Origin: Cepaea nemoralis
Taxonomy: Eukaryota; Mollusca; Gastropoda; Stylommatophora; Helicidae
Assembly (NCBI GenBank): GCA_014155875.1
Contig: JACEFZ010003482.1
Coordinates: forward strand, 115,001 to 179,000
Direction: 5' to 3'
DNA length: 64,000 nt
Shown here: piece by piece, positions 50,762 to 62,430 of the stretch
Layout: each line of letters opens with the position of its first letter
Position numbering within the stretch: the stretch's first letter is position 1
Made by a program: the position numbers and the translations under genes
The notes under the pieces: generated by a model
Database searches by the model: none
Told to the model about the DNA's origin: nothing
What the model saw: only the letters and a program-made list of their open reading frames with translations

Positions 50762-51908
50762 TATATATAACCAAATTTACAATCACAATTTAGTTAACAG
50801 ATATCAATAAGTATACCACCACAGGCATATTTAAATTAGACAAGGGACGTAAGCAACTGTTTTTCTTTCTCAAAAGATCAAGTGTTCAAACTAATTAATC
50901 AATTTTATCCAACACACAATATTATGTTATATTAGTTAAATCTTAATTATTTTAAATACCGTTTTTGGCTGAACTATATTTTCCACGAGTCCAACAGGAA
51001 AGTAACTCTAGATATGCCGACTGACGCCTGTGCTTGGCACTTTTAGGCTTCACAGAAAAAAAACGAGCGTGTTGTGTTCCTCTACTCCATCACAGTGAAA
51101 GGAAAACCTCTGGACTCTCCATTACACCCATTGGCGGGCACATCAGAATTGTGGCTTCTTTTCACCCGAAAAAGGGCACGTCTGGACTTCACCCGAAAAA
51201 AGGGCACGTCTGGATTTGAAACGGCTCAAGCTGAGAAATGAAGCGATTACAATAGGTTCTCTTCTTCAGCAGGGCGGCAACCCATTACGCTCACCCGCAA
51301 CCGAAAAGACCAAAGCAAGTAAATCGCATTCTTCATGACAGACATCTTGACGAGCTGTAGTTTCTCCCAAAATTCGGGTTAGTTGCGGCTGTTTTATTTT
51401 TGAGAGCAGAAAAATTTCTTCAGTCCTGGACAGTTCCAGTAAGTGACCTCCTTCAGGCAAGCAAGGTCAATCAACAGCTCCGATAACGGCAGGTCAAAAC
51501 TTACAGCATAGTGACGCCCAAGGACAACAGTCAGGTCACTCCAGGACACGATGATAAACAGCCTACGATTCTGACAAACAGCTTACGATGGTAGCTCCAT
51601 CTAACAATTCATTCCAATATGTATGGCGGCTCCAATCAACTAGCCTCCGAAAAAATGCTTTGCGGTGGTTCTAATATAAGTTGCAAGCTTTAATAAGGTC
51701 TGGTCTGGATCCTTTGACTACCGCTTCTGACAAGATTCAAGATTCACTCAGTAAAATCATCTGTTGTTTTATACGTTTTTGTTGTAGCAACCCGAGAGAA
51801 GGTGTTCGATAAAAGTTCTCCGCTGTGCTGCATATTTTCTTATTACTTCACGTTGTGTCTGCAACAGCCAAGTCCAAAATCTTGGGTTAGCGGCAACAAA
51901 TTTACTCT
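50762..51908 (-). other. GL4 5' leader
   Basis: Non-coding. The word cacccgaaaaaagggcacgtctgga is present twice in tandem form near 51160-51210. Minus-strand sequence next to the LTR (gagtaaatttgttgccgc) may hold the primer site. Confidence 0.5.
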
Positions 51909-52192
51909 TATAACAGAGTAACAGTTAATATGATGTATATAAACGGAGTCCCGGTTGTAGTTTCATAGGTTTTATTTGACGAAATAATCAGAATATATAA
52001 AACAGGTTACAAGATGGTTTTCTATAATACAATCGATGTTGTCAATTCAAGGTCCAAGCAGTAACTAAGTTCTCCAAGCCCCGCGTCACGGCTTGAGCGT
52101 CCTTCGTTACGTTTTCATAGGATGCTCAACCGTGCCCAGTCTTTGCACATCAACCCCTCCTAATCTACTAACAGAGATGGTGCTCTGTTACA
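51909..52192 (-). repeat. GL4 5' LTR
   Basis: Direct repeat of 45274-45558; followed by gaag and LINE D coding text. Confidence 0.9.
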
Positions 52193-52331
52193 GAAGCCTT
52201 GTTACAAACCTTTGAGAACAAAATTTTAAGACGCATCTTTGGACCCATTAGGGATACACAAAGTGGAGAGTGGAAAAGAAGAAGTAACAAAGACATTTAT
52301 GATCTGTTTAAGTCCCCGCTAATCACTGGTA

Positions 52332-53197
52332 CCTGCACACGTTGCGACATGAGATATGTCGGTGAGACAGGATTACGTCTTGGGGGCAGATTTCGACAAC
52401 ATCTTTCTGACATCACCAGCTGCGCCCAGAAACCAGTATCCATACATTTCAACAGTCCTGACCACCATGGCGTAGCCGACATACAGGTCACGGCCATCAA
52501 ATCATGCGCATCCCACGAACGGGATCGGAAGACATTGGAACACCGTCTCATCTTCCAGTTGGGCACACTCTCCCCTCACGGCCTTAATGTCCAACACAGC
52601 TTCATTTAACTTCCAACCCCACCCCTCCCACTCCTAGCTTACAGTCCACCATCTGGGTACGTGCAGATCCTTTGTATGACATCACAGTCAACTCTCTTGG
52701 CGGATTTACGTTCGGTGTTTTGCCATCATTTTCTGAACGACCGCCACTCATGCCTCTCTGTGTGTACTAACACTATATAGGTTTCCACAGCGGTGTTTCG
52801 AGCGCTTAACGATAATTGCTAATTGTCATCTGCGTCCGTAACATCTTTGCCGGTCTCTAATTTCACTTTTCCGCACACATGGGCGCGTCTCCACCCCACT
52901 CCCTTCCCGCTTGACCTTTGACCCGTGTACCATACATCCGGTCTATTGATCCACTGGCGCCCTACGTGTGTCAGACCTTCCAAGCTAGGACACAGTATTC
53001 AGATGAGTACATTTAATTTTAATTAGTTTAATAGTTTAATATTGTCATAGTGTGTTTCATGTAGTTTTGTGTTGGTTTGTATTTGTTTGTCATGTGCTGA
53101 CGAAGGCTTTGGCCGCAACGTCCAATTTGTCTCTTGTAGTCGTGTTTTAGTAAAGCTCACAATCTACTTCTCGTTTATTTGGGTGATTCATTCATTG
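52332..53197 (+). mobile_element. Penelope-like element 3' end (GIY-YIG)
   Basis: Inserted in LINE D between two copies of actggta (52325-52331 and 53198-53204). The frame 52320-52609 encodes a GIY-YIG nuclease: CTRCDMRYVGETGLRLGGRF, QHLSDITS, HFNSPDHHG and LEHRLIFQLGTLSPHGLN. The CxxC before YVGETG and the final GLN-x-x-x-x-F are typical of Penelope-like elements. The RT part is absent, and about 590 bp of 3' non-coding follows. Confidence 0.8.
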
Positions 53198-53456
53198 ACT
53201 GGTATCATGAAGGCTAATAGACTACAATGGCTGGGGCATATAGAAAGAATGGAAGATAATAGGGAAACAAAACTCGCTTACACTCAGGAAATAAATGACC
53301 GTAGACCCCGAGGTAGACCAAGAAGTCGGTGGAGAGATAATACATGTACAGACCTACAAGCACTTGGAATCAACGACTGGCAAGAGAAGGTCCACCAGAG
53401 AGACGAAATTAGACGGATTGTATTTGCAGCAAAGAACCTCAATGGCTCGGAAAGCT
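53198..53456 (+). pseudogene. LINE D C-terminal end
   Basis: Reads IMKANRLQWLGHIERMEDNR, RRPRGRPRSRWRDNTCTDLQ and ends [15 protein letters not shown] at 53456, directly before the (GAA)n tail. Open throughout. Confidence 0.8.
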
Positions 53457-53476
53457 GAAGAAGAAGAAGAAGAAGA

Positions 53477-53585
<109 letters not shown>

Positions 53586-53599
53586 ACACAATATGTTTA

Positions 53600-54990
53600 T
53601 AATCGACTGAGTAAATCAGCTAAATTATTTTCACTTCCTGAAATATGAGCCACAGTGAAATCAACATCCTGCAACAATAAAGCCCATCTGTGAATACGAG
53701 CGTTCTTTGGAGAGTCATCTTTAAAGATTTTTAAAGGCATATTATCTGAGATGACGAAAACCTTTCATCCTAAAAGATATTTAGCAAATTTCTGAACTGC
53801 CTCTACAACAGAGAGTGTCTCAAGTTCTGTAACCGTATACCGTCTCTGAGTCTGGTTCAATTTTCTACTAGAATATAAAACTGGATGAAGTAACCCATTA
53901 TATTCCTGTAACAAGATCGCAGAAATCGCGTAAGAACTGGCATCTGTCTGTACCACGAAGCCCTTCTATAAATCAGGAATTCTAAGAATTGGTGGAGAAC
54001 TAAATAACGACTTTATGTCCTGAAGAATTTTCTCATGATCCTCCAACCACTGGATTTTATTTGGCTGCTCTTTCGTAAGAAATTCTAACAATTTAGCAGT
54101 CATTTCAGCAAAATTCCTTATAAATTTCTGATAGTAATTAATAAGACCCAGAATTGTTGTGACCTCTTTTTTAGTTTTAGGCGAACTAATGTTGAGAATT
54201 TTAGTAACAATGTTTGCATCAGTGTACAGAAAACCTTTTGAAATTCAATGTCCCAGGAATTTCAGTTTTGCTAAGTTTTACATTAAGACCAATCATCCGA
54301 ATACGACAAAAAATTTGCCTAAGAATGTACGCATGATTTATTGTCTCAGTAGTATGGACACAGATGTCGTCCATGTAAGATGCTATGTATGTAATGTCCC
54401 TAAGTAGTAGACGCATCATACGTGTGAATGATAAAGGAGAGTTTTGCACACCAAAAGGAAGATATAGAAACTCATATAATCTTAATGGCGTCGCAAAGGC
54501 GGTAATGTGTATTGAATCTTCCGCCATTTTTATCTGCCAATAACCTTTTGTCAAATTTAATTTCGAGAACCACTTAGATTTCGCCATGCCCGGAATTAAG
54601 TCTTCTGTTTGGGGCATAGGTTCAGGATCAAGATATGTTAAAGCATTTATCTTTCGATAATCTACACAAATGCGAAGACTTCCATCCTCCTTTTTTTATA
54701 ATGACCACCGGTGAACAGTAATAAGAAACCGATTTCCGAATAATGCCTGCTTTTTCTAACACTATAATTTCTTTAATCACCCTTTCCTGCAATGGAATAG
54801 GGTAAGGTTTAGTTATTACAGGTACTTGTGAGTTTAACTGTATATGATGTTTAATCACCGACGTCCTCCCTGGAGCATCTGAGAATATGTCACCAAATTC
54901 CTCCAACAGTTTACTAAACATATCGTAATCAGTTTGCGATAGCTGTTTATTTATAACCACTGATTTCCAACCACTTTTATTTTCTACCAT
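53600..54990 (-). pseudogene. GL3 reverse transcriptase and RNase H
   Basis: N-terminal RT at 54628-54990 (KPYPIPLQERVIKEIIVLEK, SYYCSPVVIIKKGGW), palm at 54219-54617 (SKLNLTKGYWQIKMAEDSI, LPFGVQNSPLSFTRMM, catalytic YMDD in ASYMDDICVH), RNase H at 53765-53956 (VQTDASSYAISAILLQEYNG, RRYTVTELETLSVVEA) and an end with RWALLLQDVDFTVAHISG near 53660. At least four frame breaks. The resemblance to GL1 (SYMDDICVHT in both) suggests a related lineage; no integrase is seen on either side. Confidence 0.8.
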
Positions 54991-54991
54991 T

Positions 54992-55154
54992 GGTGAACGA
55001 ATGACTCAAAACCAACCGTTTGGTTGTTAATACACGTCTCATTCGTTTCGCACAAGTGCTATATGGTGTCACTTTATCAAATTCTTATGATTTTATCTTC
55101 TGATGCACTTGCTCATAATTTTTACTCTTTCTGTCTGTCATCCGAGCCATGACA
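54992..55154 (-). repeat. GL3 5' LTR, truncated
   Basis: Matches the last 170 bp of the LTR at 41088-41951. Its inner part is missing and the RT frame starts one base away, which dates the deletion after insertion or template switching during replication. Confidence 0.75.
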
Positions 55155-55344
55155 GATCTGTACCCTCTCTTGGTTTCCACTTCAACTGTCCCCGTCAATG
55201 TTTCCCACTGTCTGTTTAACCCTTCTTGAAGCCCTCCCTAGGCTCCACATACACTACCCCACAGCTCAAACTGTCTCCCCCACAATTTACACTGTCTTCT
55301 TATTTGCCCCCTCCGGGGGACTTATTACCCGGCCCAATTTTTTT
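55155..55344 (-). repeat. GL2 5' LTR, right piece
   Basis: Matches 35195-35413 with a 30-bp deletion near 55290. Then LINE F resumes with tatatacacaatcttgg. Confidence 0.75.
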
Positions 55345-55816
55345 ATATACACAATCTTGGAAATCATGTGACAAGAGAACCTATAATCAAATAGATCACA
55401 TTTTAATTAACAACAATAATGCATCAAACATGCAACAAGTTAGAAGTTATAGAGGTGCTGAGTGCCAAAGAGACCACTTCCTTGTTGGAGCAAAATTTAA
55501 AATAAAACTTAAGAGAGCTTTCTATGCTAAACTACAAAGGTTAGTCGCAACATATATCAGAGAAATAACTACAAGAAAGTACAGTCAAAGAGAAATTTGC
55601 AGATGAAATAAAATGTAAACTTGAAATTCTACAAAACCCGTTGGAGGAAAGCGTTGAACAAACTTGGTTGAACATCAAGAATACAATTCAAACTACAGCA
55701 GAAGAATGTCTCGGTGTGTTACCCATGCATAGAAAGAACAGGTGGTTCAATCAAAAATGTGAAGAAGCAGTCATTAGGAAAAAGAATGCCAGACAGTTGT
55801 GGTTAAATGACATCAA
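55345..55816 (+). pseudogene. LINE F endonuclease end and linker
   Basis: It continues the text left at 33694: YTQSWKSCDKRTYNQIDHIL, VRSYRGAECQRDHFLVGAKF, then (shifted) QTWLNIKNTIQTTAEECLG and KNARQLWLNDIN at 55813. The SDH-type catalytic His is kept in QRDHFLV. LINE A is inserted after this point; LINE F text resumes at 59821. Confidence 0.75.
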
Positions 55817-55828
55817 TCAATCAATCAA

Positions 55829-57393
55829 TCATGTGCCATGCCGGAAAGCACGGGCGGTCATGACTCGCCATTTCACTCGATCACCAGAGTCGGGGATCAG
55901 CTCAGTGTTCCTGTCTCGTCCATGCCACGTGGCCAAGCCATCCAGGTATTTTCCTCTCGGTCTTCCTCTTGGTCTGTTCCCCTCGATCTTCCCAGTTGTC
56001 AATAAGTTCTCCAGTCCATTTCTTCTCATAACATGTCCAAAAAATTGTTGACTGTCTTCGTCTAATTTCTCTAATCAGTCTACGATTTTCATTTGTCTCC
56101 TGTAGTACTTGGTCATTGGTTTTTCTATCTGTCCATGGTACTCTTTGCATTTTCCTCAGAAACCACATTTCTGTAGCCATCAAATGTTTTTCAGCTTGAC
56201 TGCACATTGTCCAAGTTTCACATCCATACAAAAGAACAGGCTCTATGTACCCCCTCAACACTCTTTTTCTCGTTTCAATTGACATCTTTTTATTGGTCAG
56301 AATGTTTTTCATCTTGCTAAAGGCTACTTTCGCCATGGCGATTCTTGTTCTAATCTCTTCAAGGCATCTCCCATCAGATGTTATGACTGTTCCGAGATAA
56401 TTGTATCGATTCACTTGTTGAAGAATATTCCCATTTACTTGTATATTACATTGTGGTACTTCGTTCTTCCTAGTGACGACCATAACCTGTGTCTTCTTAC
56501 AATTTAATTCCAACCCCAGCTGCTCACTGTGTACAACAACCGCGTCTACTAATTGTTGCAGATCCTGTGCATTGTCTGCAATCAATACTGTATCATCTGC
56601 ATATCTAATGTTATTGATGTTTCTTCCTCCAATGCTGATTCCATTTATATCTTCTACATTTCTGAAAATATTTTCACTGTATAGGGAAAAAAGATCTGGA
56701 GACATTACACATCCCTGCCTAACACCTCTCTTAATAGGTTGATATTGTCCCACTTCATTATCAATCCTTATGGCAGCTTGTTGTTTCCAATATATGTTTT
56801 TATAAGTCTAATGTCTTTCCCATCAATTTATAGATCTGCAAGCATATCCACCATGTTGACATGTCTAATTCTGTCAAAAGCCTTTGTATAGTCAATAAAG
56901 CAAAGATTATATCCTTGTTTACTTCTATAGCACGTTCAATAACTGTTCGCAGCATATACACAGCATATACCCTTTCCTTCTACACACCCACATTGTTCTT
57001 CCCCTATTTCAGGTTGTATTTTCTTCCTCACTCTTTGCATGATAATTCGTAACAAAATCTTTGTGATGTGACTCATTATACTAATTGTTCTATGTTGATC
57101 ACATTCCAAGGTTCCTGATTTCTTTGGGATTGCAATAAATACAGAATTACATAATTCAGAAGGTATATCTCCAGTATCATATAATGTGTTCAGCAGTCTG
57201 GTGACTTGCTCTAATCCAAATTCTTCTAAAGCTTTAATCATTTCTGTTGTGATGTTATCTGCACCTGGGGCCTTGCCAGCTTTCATATGCTTGAGAACAT
57301 TTTGAATCTCAATCTTTAAAATTAGTGGTCCATTATTAAATGTAATATCATACAGTTCCTCTCTGTTATCATTATACAAGTGTTTCACATAAT
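55829..57393 (-). pseudogene. LINE A reverse transcriptase
   Basis: 57388-56936: ILKIEIQNVLKHMKAGKAPG, ITTEMIKALEEFGLEQ and EEQCGCVEGKG; then shifts near 56945 and 56790. 56753-55902: GVRQGCVMSPDLFSLYSENI, catalytic YADD in IRYADDTVLIAD, YLGTVITSDGRCLEEIRTR, LLYGCETWT; a further shift near 56045 leads to RRNGLENLLTTGKIEGNRPR and the HGT-stop end at 55829. Confidence 0.85.
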
Positions 57394-58113
57394 TGTCATA
57401 ATCTCCCCACCAATTCTACCTCGTCTTCATCAACGACGCCTGGCAATTACGGCCAGATACGCCTGTGAGAGACAGCAGCAAGATTCTGACAGGTGTGAAA
57501 GTGGGGGATCGTCCGGGAGCTGACCCCGGGACCTCATGTTGCCAGATTGGCGACACATCAAGATGACATCAACTATGCATGTAAGTAATTACCGAAGTTG
57601 TAGACCTCCATGAGAATTTCTGACCATTTGAGGTTGGGGGTCAAATGTTGGAGTCATCTTATAGGGAGAGGACTCGCAGCCTGACATGTGTTTGTAATTT
57701 TTGTTTATTTGTCGAGAGGTGGTTGCGTGTCTTGAGAGTATATCATCAATCGCTGATAGCTACCGGACTGGCTGTGTCAAATTACAACCAACGTAAGAAT
57801 CCATCTAGTGGATTGTACTTGAGTAGTGTGGCTTGATGGCATCATTGAAGAGTGTGTGTATATATCATACAATTATCTACATATTTCAATATAACCCAAA
57901 GTGTCACGTCAGATGACAAACAATGGGTCGATTCTGACAGGTTTAATAAACCCAAATGTATATAGCCTACATGAAAGGAAATTCCTTTCATGAAAAGGGG
58001 GGGGGGGCGGGAGAGTGTCATAATCTCTCCACCAGTTCTATCGCGTCTTCATCAACGACGCCTGGCAATTACGGCCAGGTACGCCTGTGAGAGACAGCAG
58101 CAAAATTCTGACA
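57394..58113 (+). mobile_element. TRIM: 720-bp terminal-repeat retrotransposon in miniature, GL1-related
   Basis: Two 98-bp LTRs (57394-57491 and 58016-58113; ends TGTCATAATC...TTCTGACA, about six differences), an exact 5-bp target duplication ataat (57389-57393 and 58114-58118), a primer-site word tgggggatcgtccgggag at 57502-57519 and a polypurine tract aaaagggggggggg at 57993-58007 continuing to gggagag. There is no coding frame. The LTR ends match those of GL1 (tgtcataatctccc, cgacgcctggc, ctctgaca) with the middle 420 bp missing, and the interior matches 21162-21605 of GL1. It is therefore a non-autonomous relative that GL1-type enzymes could move. Confidence 0.9.
57502..57519 (+). promoter_or_regulatory. 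TRIM primer-binding site
   Basis: tgggggatcgtccgggag, eleven bases from the LTR end, is close to the complement of a tRNA-Pro 3' end (tgggggctcgtccgggat), the primer also used by some vertebrate retroviruses. Confidence 0.5.
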
Positions 58114-58118
58114 ATAAT

Positions 58119-59426
58119 CTGTCCATACATGTAGAATCTGATCGTTTTCTACTATGATTTTGCCATCTTTAGTTTTTATACAGCATTTTGATGTACTTGC
58201 TCTTTTATTAGAAAGTTCCTGAATTCTTTTGTGCACTAATTTGGTATTTTGACTGTTGTGTTGTTTTTCAATTTATAAGCACTTTTCCTCATTCCATTAT
58301 TATTTTGCCTTCCTACATAATATTCTGACTTGCCTGTGAATATCTTCATATTTGGCAGGATTATTTTTGTTGAATCTTCTTGTTTCCATTAGGTGTAAAA
58401 TTTCTTCAGTCATTCATTTCTTACGACCCACCTTCGTTAATTTTGGAATAGTTGTTTCTGCAGCCAAACTGATTGAATTCTTTGACATTTCCCATTAATC
58501 ATTCACATCCTAGAATAATATCTCTAGATCAGACAATATATCAAATCTGTTCTGTACTTCTATGGTGAATTTGTTCTGTATTACCTTGTCATTACTCAAT
58601 GTACACAAATCATATTTAGTGTTTCCTGTTATATACTTGACATTCTTCAGCTTTATCCTCAGTGTTCCTGTAAGTAGTCTGTGGTTACTATAACAATCAG
58701 CACTGGGAACTGATTTTGCTATTGTTAGTGCGTTTCTAAATCTTCTGCTAATCAGAATGTAGTCAATCTGGTTTCTGATCCTGCTATCAGAACTCTTTCA
58801 TGTCCATAATCTTCTAGGGTGTTGCTTAAACCATTGGTTCCTACAATCATTTCCTTTTCTTTTGCCCACTCTACGAGTCTGTATTCTCTTTCATTTTTCT
58901 CTCCTAAACCATAGTCTCCTACTGTGTATCTATCACCTTGATTTCCTACTTTTGCTTTGAAGTCTCCTATTATGATGTTTCTTTCTGAATTTTTACATTT
59001 CTTTAAGGCAGACTCTATGTCATTATAATATTCCTCTACACTATCTTCACTGGACACTTCTGTTGGGGCATATACTTGAATAACATTTATGCTAAAAGGT
59101 CTGCCACTCAATTTAACTAGTAGAACTCTGTCAGACACGGCCCAATACCATTGAACAGATGTTGATGTTTTCCGGTCCAAAATTATTGCCACTCCGCTTT
59201 GTCGTTCTTCACCTCCAGAATACATAATCTTAAAATCTTCATATATCTTGATGCCTGCTCCTGTCCATGTCGTTTCGCACATCCCTAAAATATTAATTTT
59301 TTCTCTTTGTATTTCTTGTTTTATGTTATCTAATTTTCCGTCGTCGTTTAACGTCCTAACGTTCCATGTTGCTAATTTTATTGTCTCTGTCCTTGTCTTG
59401 CGATGATCAGTCTTTAAGCGAATCAT
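58119..59426 (-). pseudogene. LINE A endonuclease and linker
   Basis: The main open frame 58752-59426 starts MIRLKTDHRKTRTE, then IKLATWNVRTLNDDGK, INILGMCETTWTGAG (catalytic Glu kept), SINVIQVYAPTEVSSED and IIIGDFKAKVG (Asn of the GDFNAK word changed to Lys). A shift near 58760 separates RIRNQIDYILI and SADCYSNHRLL (SDH-type His present as NHR). Downstream to 58119 the linker is full of stops. The enzyme would have nicked target DNA. Confidence 0.8.
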
Positions 59427-59808
59427 AATGTACTAGGCACTTTCAAAGAGGTAGTTTGCCGTTGCTGTCCTCTATGGCAGTGACTATACTGGCCGGATGA
59501 TAGCAACCATTGTCTCTCTAAATAGATCCTCTGCCTGCCGTCGCGAAACTCGAGTCCATAACCAACAAATATCTGTCGGCTGCCCTCAAAATTTCATCCA
59601 CCACCTGCCTTCCGTGGCTTCTTTTGAACACTTCCAATAAACGAACACGAAATAACATCACATAATCCACACTATCCACAGAAATTCCACAGGAAATCCA
59701 CAGAAAAACACTGAACAGCGTCTCCCCGAAGAACAACGCGTCATCTCGTCGCCATTATACCGGAAGCTTATCATGACAATTACTTATAAATTAGCTTATA
59801 TAGCTTAT
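59427..59808 (-). other. LINE A 5' leader
   Basis: Non-coding or a short upstream frame (72 codons, 59518-59736). Part of it (ttgttggttatggactcg, gcagaggatct) is shared with the LINE C leader at 20290-20335. Confidence 0.5.
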
Positions 59809-59820
59809 AAATGACATCAA

Positions 59821-60066
59821 CAACATCCAAAATGAAGAGCAATAAAGAACTGAATGTAAAGAGGCTACAAAAATAGTTCATTCACAATCAATCAAAATTC
59901 ATTTCAAGTGATAGTTGAACACTATTAAATTTTAACCAATCAAGTGCACGAGGCGTGTCAGAAACAACCAACCACTACACGGGAACTCAAATTGCCCGCG
60001 GCGTGGCTAGATAACAATGCGATTGCTGCATTCTTCAAGTTTAGTTATTCGTAAGATTATGCAATA
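59821..60066 (+). other. LINE F relic and leader of the next LINE
   Basis: Directly after the target duplication, caacatccaaaatgaagagc continues LINE F (NNIQNEEQ, then ATKIVH), but it fades by about 59900. The rest is probably the leader of LINE H. Confidence 0.5.
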
Positions 60067-61640
60067 ATGTCAGGGGAAGGAGAGGGCTCTGTACTTGACG
60101 TGAATGGTGAAAGGACTCGTTCCGGTTTACTAATGGCTGCCAGTAAAACTTACACACTAAACAAAGATAGGGCCGTGAAAAACAAGCTATCCAAGTGTAT
60201 GAATCCCACCGGCCTAGTCGTCAAACACACCAACTCAGGACAGTGTGTTACTGTTTTCTTCAACTGACACTGCATTATGAGGCATTCCGAACTTGCCTAC
60301 TCAACTACTACAGGCTTGAACTAATTGAACACAGGCAAGATAAGCGCGGGGCCCACGTTGAGGACGTGATTACGACGCCAGTGATTACGATAAACGTGTG
60401 CCACAGTAAGAATAAACTCATGACACAAGGCAGCATTGAAAACATTAATTCTTGGCTAAAAGTAGATTTTGTTCAACTTGAAAACTCGATACAGTCATTC
60501 ACCGAATCTACACAGCCCGCAACTACAGCTGTAGACAACACACCAGCTAACAATGTTCGTCAATTAACTCATACGACGAGTGTACATGACAACATCAACA
60601 CGAGGCCTGCCATTGAATACCCATGGAGCGCATCCAAAACAACATAGAACCCAACGTGGACATTGTTGAAGAAGAACCTGCCTCACATAACAATAGCATG
60701 TTAACTATCAATGGATATTCGTGCGATTGTAAACAGCGCATTAAGGAAGTAGAACACTCACTACATGCTCTCATTGTCACTGTTTCAACCAACATCGAAG
60801 CAAACAGCCAGATAAGCAGTGATTACAATGTTCTCAAGATAGAAGTCGCGCTCCTGCATGAGGACAATTTTCTGCTGAGAAAAACAGTTCAAACCCTACA
60901 GAATATGTCCTCTACCGACCCAACAGAAGAAGCATGTAATTCCCAAGCAACCGCTTCATCCTTGGGAAATCTTGGGGAAGCTCAGCCCCACCCAGAACAG
61001 ATAGCCACTATGAAAACACCTCAACGCGCAGAAGAAGATAAACAACAACAAACACCTCAATGCGCTGAGGAAGATAAACAACAACAAGCAGTCTATCCCA
61101 TTGATGTCAAAATAAGCAATTGGTTCGAAGTGCTTCAAGAAAAATCACCAGAAAACGTACAGTGCTTTAACATGCCGCAAACGGGCAGCACATGCCTACA
61201 AGATACATCGGGATAACCACATGGAGACATAAAGACTGCTGATAATTGAAAATGGATGAAACATGAAACAACGGGCGAGACGTGCTGACAACCAACATGT
61301 ACAGACAGCACGACCTGACTGCACATACATTATACTAGGCGATTCTTTAATGAAAGGTTTATACAGTGACCGGATTTCCACTTCAGACAATGACATTGTT
61401 TTCATAATCCCACTGCCTGGGGCTGGTGTTAACAGGCTAACAGACACGGTTAGCAGGTTGGCTGTAAATCATAACGTTAAAAAGGCAAGCGTACATATTG
61501 GTATTAATGACACCATGAACAACCAACAAATCACAGGGTCTCAACTGCTGGCACTCTTGAACGGATTGCGCCACACTTTTCCTAACTCGTCAATTTTCTA
61601 CTCCTCCATCATATCACCTAGTTATGGACCCCAGCGCCGT
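60067..61640 (+). pseudogene. LINE H ORF1 with SGNH esterase domain (CR1-like)
   Basis: Four consecutive open pieces, shifted near 60260 and 60640 and interrupted near 61214. Piece 1: MSGEGEGSVLDVNGERTRSG and LSKCMNPTGLVVKHTNSGQC. Piece 2: CHSKNKLMTQGSIENINSWL, an ORF1-type word. Piece 3: a coiled coil (LIVTVSTNIEANSQISSDYN) and a Gln-rich repeat (EEDKQQQ twice). Piece 4 (61263 on): YIILGDSLMKGLYSD and VHIGINDTMNNQQI, the GDS and G-x-N-D blocks of an SGNH hydrolase, as in CR1-type ORF1 proteins. LINE B cuts it at 61640; no RT follows in the window. A cellular gene is less likely because of the frame breaks. Confidence 0.55.
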
Positions 61641-62147
61641 CTCATCATCATCAAGTGCCGTGCCGGCTGGCGTAAGCGTTCATGGCTCTCCACAGATCTC
61701 GGTTTTTGGTGTTCTGGATCAACTCTGCTGATGATATTCCTCCATGCCACCGTCTCAATCGGTCCAGCATCATTTCTCTTGGTCTGCCTCTGCCTCTCTT
61801 TCCCTCGATCTTTCCAGTTGTCACGATGTTCTCCAATGCCTCTCTTCTTATCACATGACCAAAGAAAGCTGTTTGTCTCTTTCTTATTGTATACAGTGTT
61901 CTTGTTTCATTAGCCTCTTTCATGCAATCGTTGTTAGTTACTCTGGCAGTCCAAGGAATTCGCAACATTCGTCTTAAAAACCACATCTCTGTTGCTTCTA
62001 AGTTCTTCCTAATTTGTTCATTTACATTCCAATATTCGCTGCCATACAGCAAAACTGGTTCTATATAGCATTTTAGCACTCTCTTTCTTACATTCATTGA
62101 TAGCGACTTATTGCATAAGATACTCTTCATTTTTATTAAATGCCTGA

Positions 62148-62430
62148 AACAGGCTAATGAAACTAGAACATTATATACAACAATAAGACAGAGACAAACA
62201 GCTTTCCTCGGTCATGTGATGAGAAGAGAGGCATTGGAGAACATCGTAACAACTGGAAAGATCGAGGGGAAGAGAGGCAGAGGTAGACCAAGAGAAGTGA
62301 TGCTGGATGGATTGAGACGGTGGCATGGAGGAATATCAGCAGCAGAGTTGATCCAGAAAACCAAAGACCGAGATCTATGGAGAGCCATGAACGCCTACGC
62401 CAGCCGGCACGGCACATGATGATGATGATT
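62148..62430 (+). mobile_element. LINE B 3' end inserted in LINE B, opposite strand
   Basis: It reads KQANETRTLYTTIRQRQTAF, RGRPREVMLDGLRRWHGGIS and the end SRHGT-stop, followed by (TGA)n. Host LINE B text stops at attaaatgc and resumes at attctgctcttaat. Compared with 12360-12400, about 14 bases of target are missing, so the insertion made a small deletion and no duplication. Confidence 0.75.

Larger units (their letters stand above)
45274..52192 (-). mobile_element. GL4: gypsy-type LTR element inserted in LINE D
   Basis: LTRs at 45274-45558 (285 bp) and 51909-52192 (284 bp), ends TATAACAGAG...CTGTTACA, target duplication gaag (45270-45273 and 52193-52196). Minus-strand order: gag, protease, a short join, the last third of integrase, a C-terminal tail, then a 2-kb AT-rich region and the polypurine tract (aaagaaagggaggac) at 45559-45575. 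RT, RNase H and the first part of integrase are deleted, so the copy is not autonomous. Confidence 0.85.
55817..59808 (-). mobile_element. LINE A, full length, with TRIM insertion
   Basis: Exact 12-bp target duplication aaatgacatcaa at 55805-55816 and 59809-59820. The 3' tail (tgattgattgattgat in reverse) is at 55817-55829, and the 5' leader reaches 59808. Without the TRIM it is about 3.27 kb. Both endonuclease and RT are present, each with several lesions. Confidence 0.9.
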
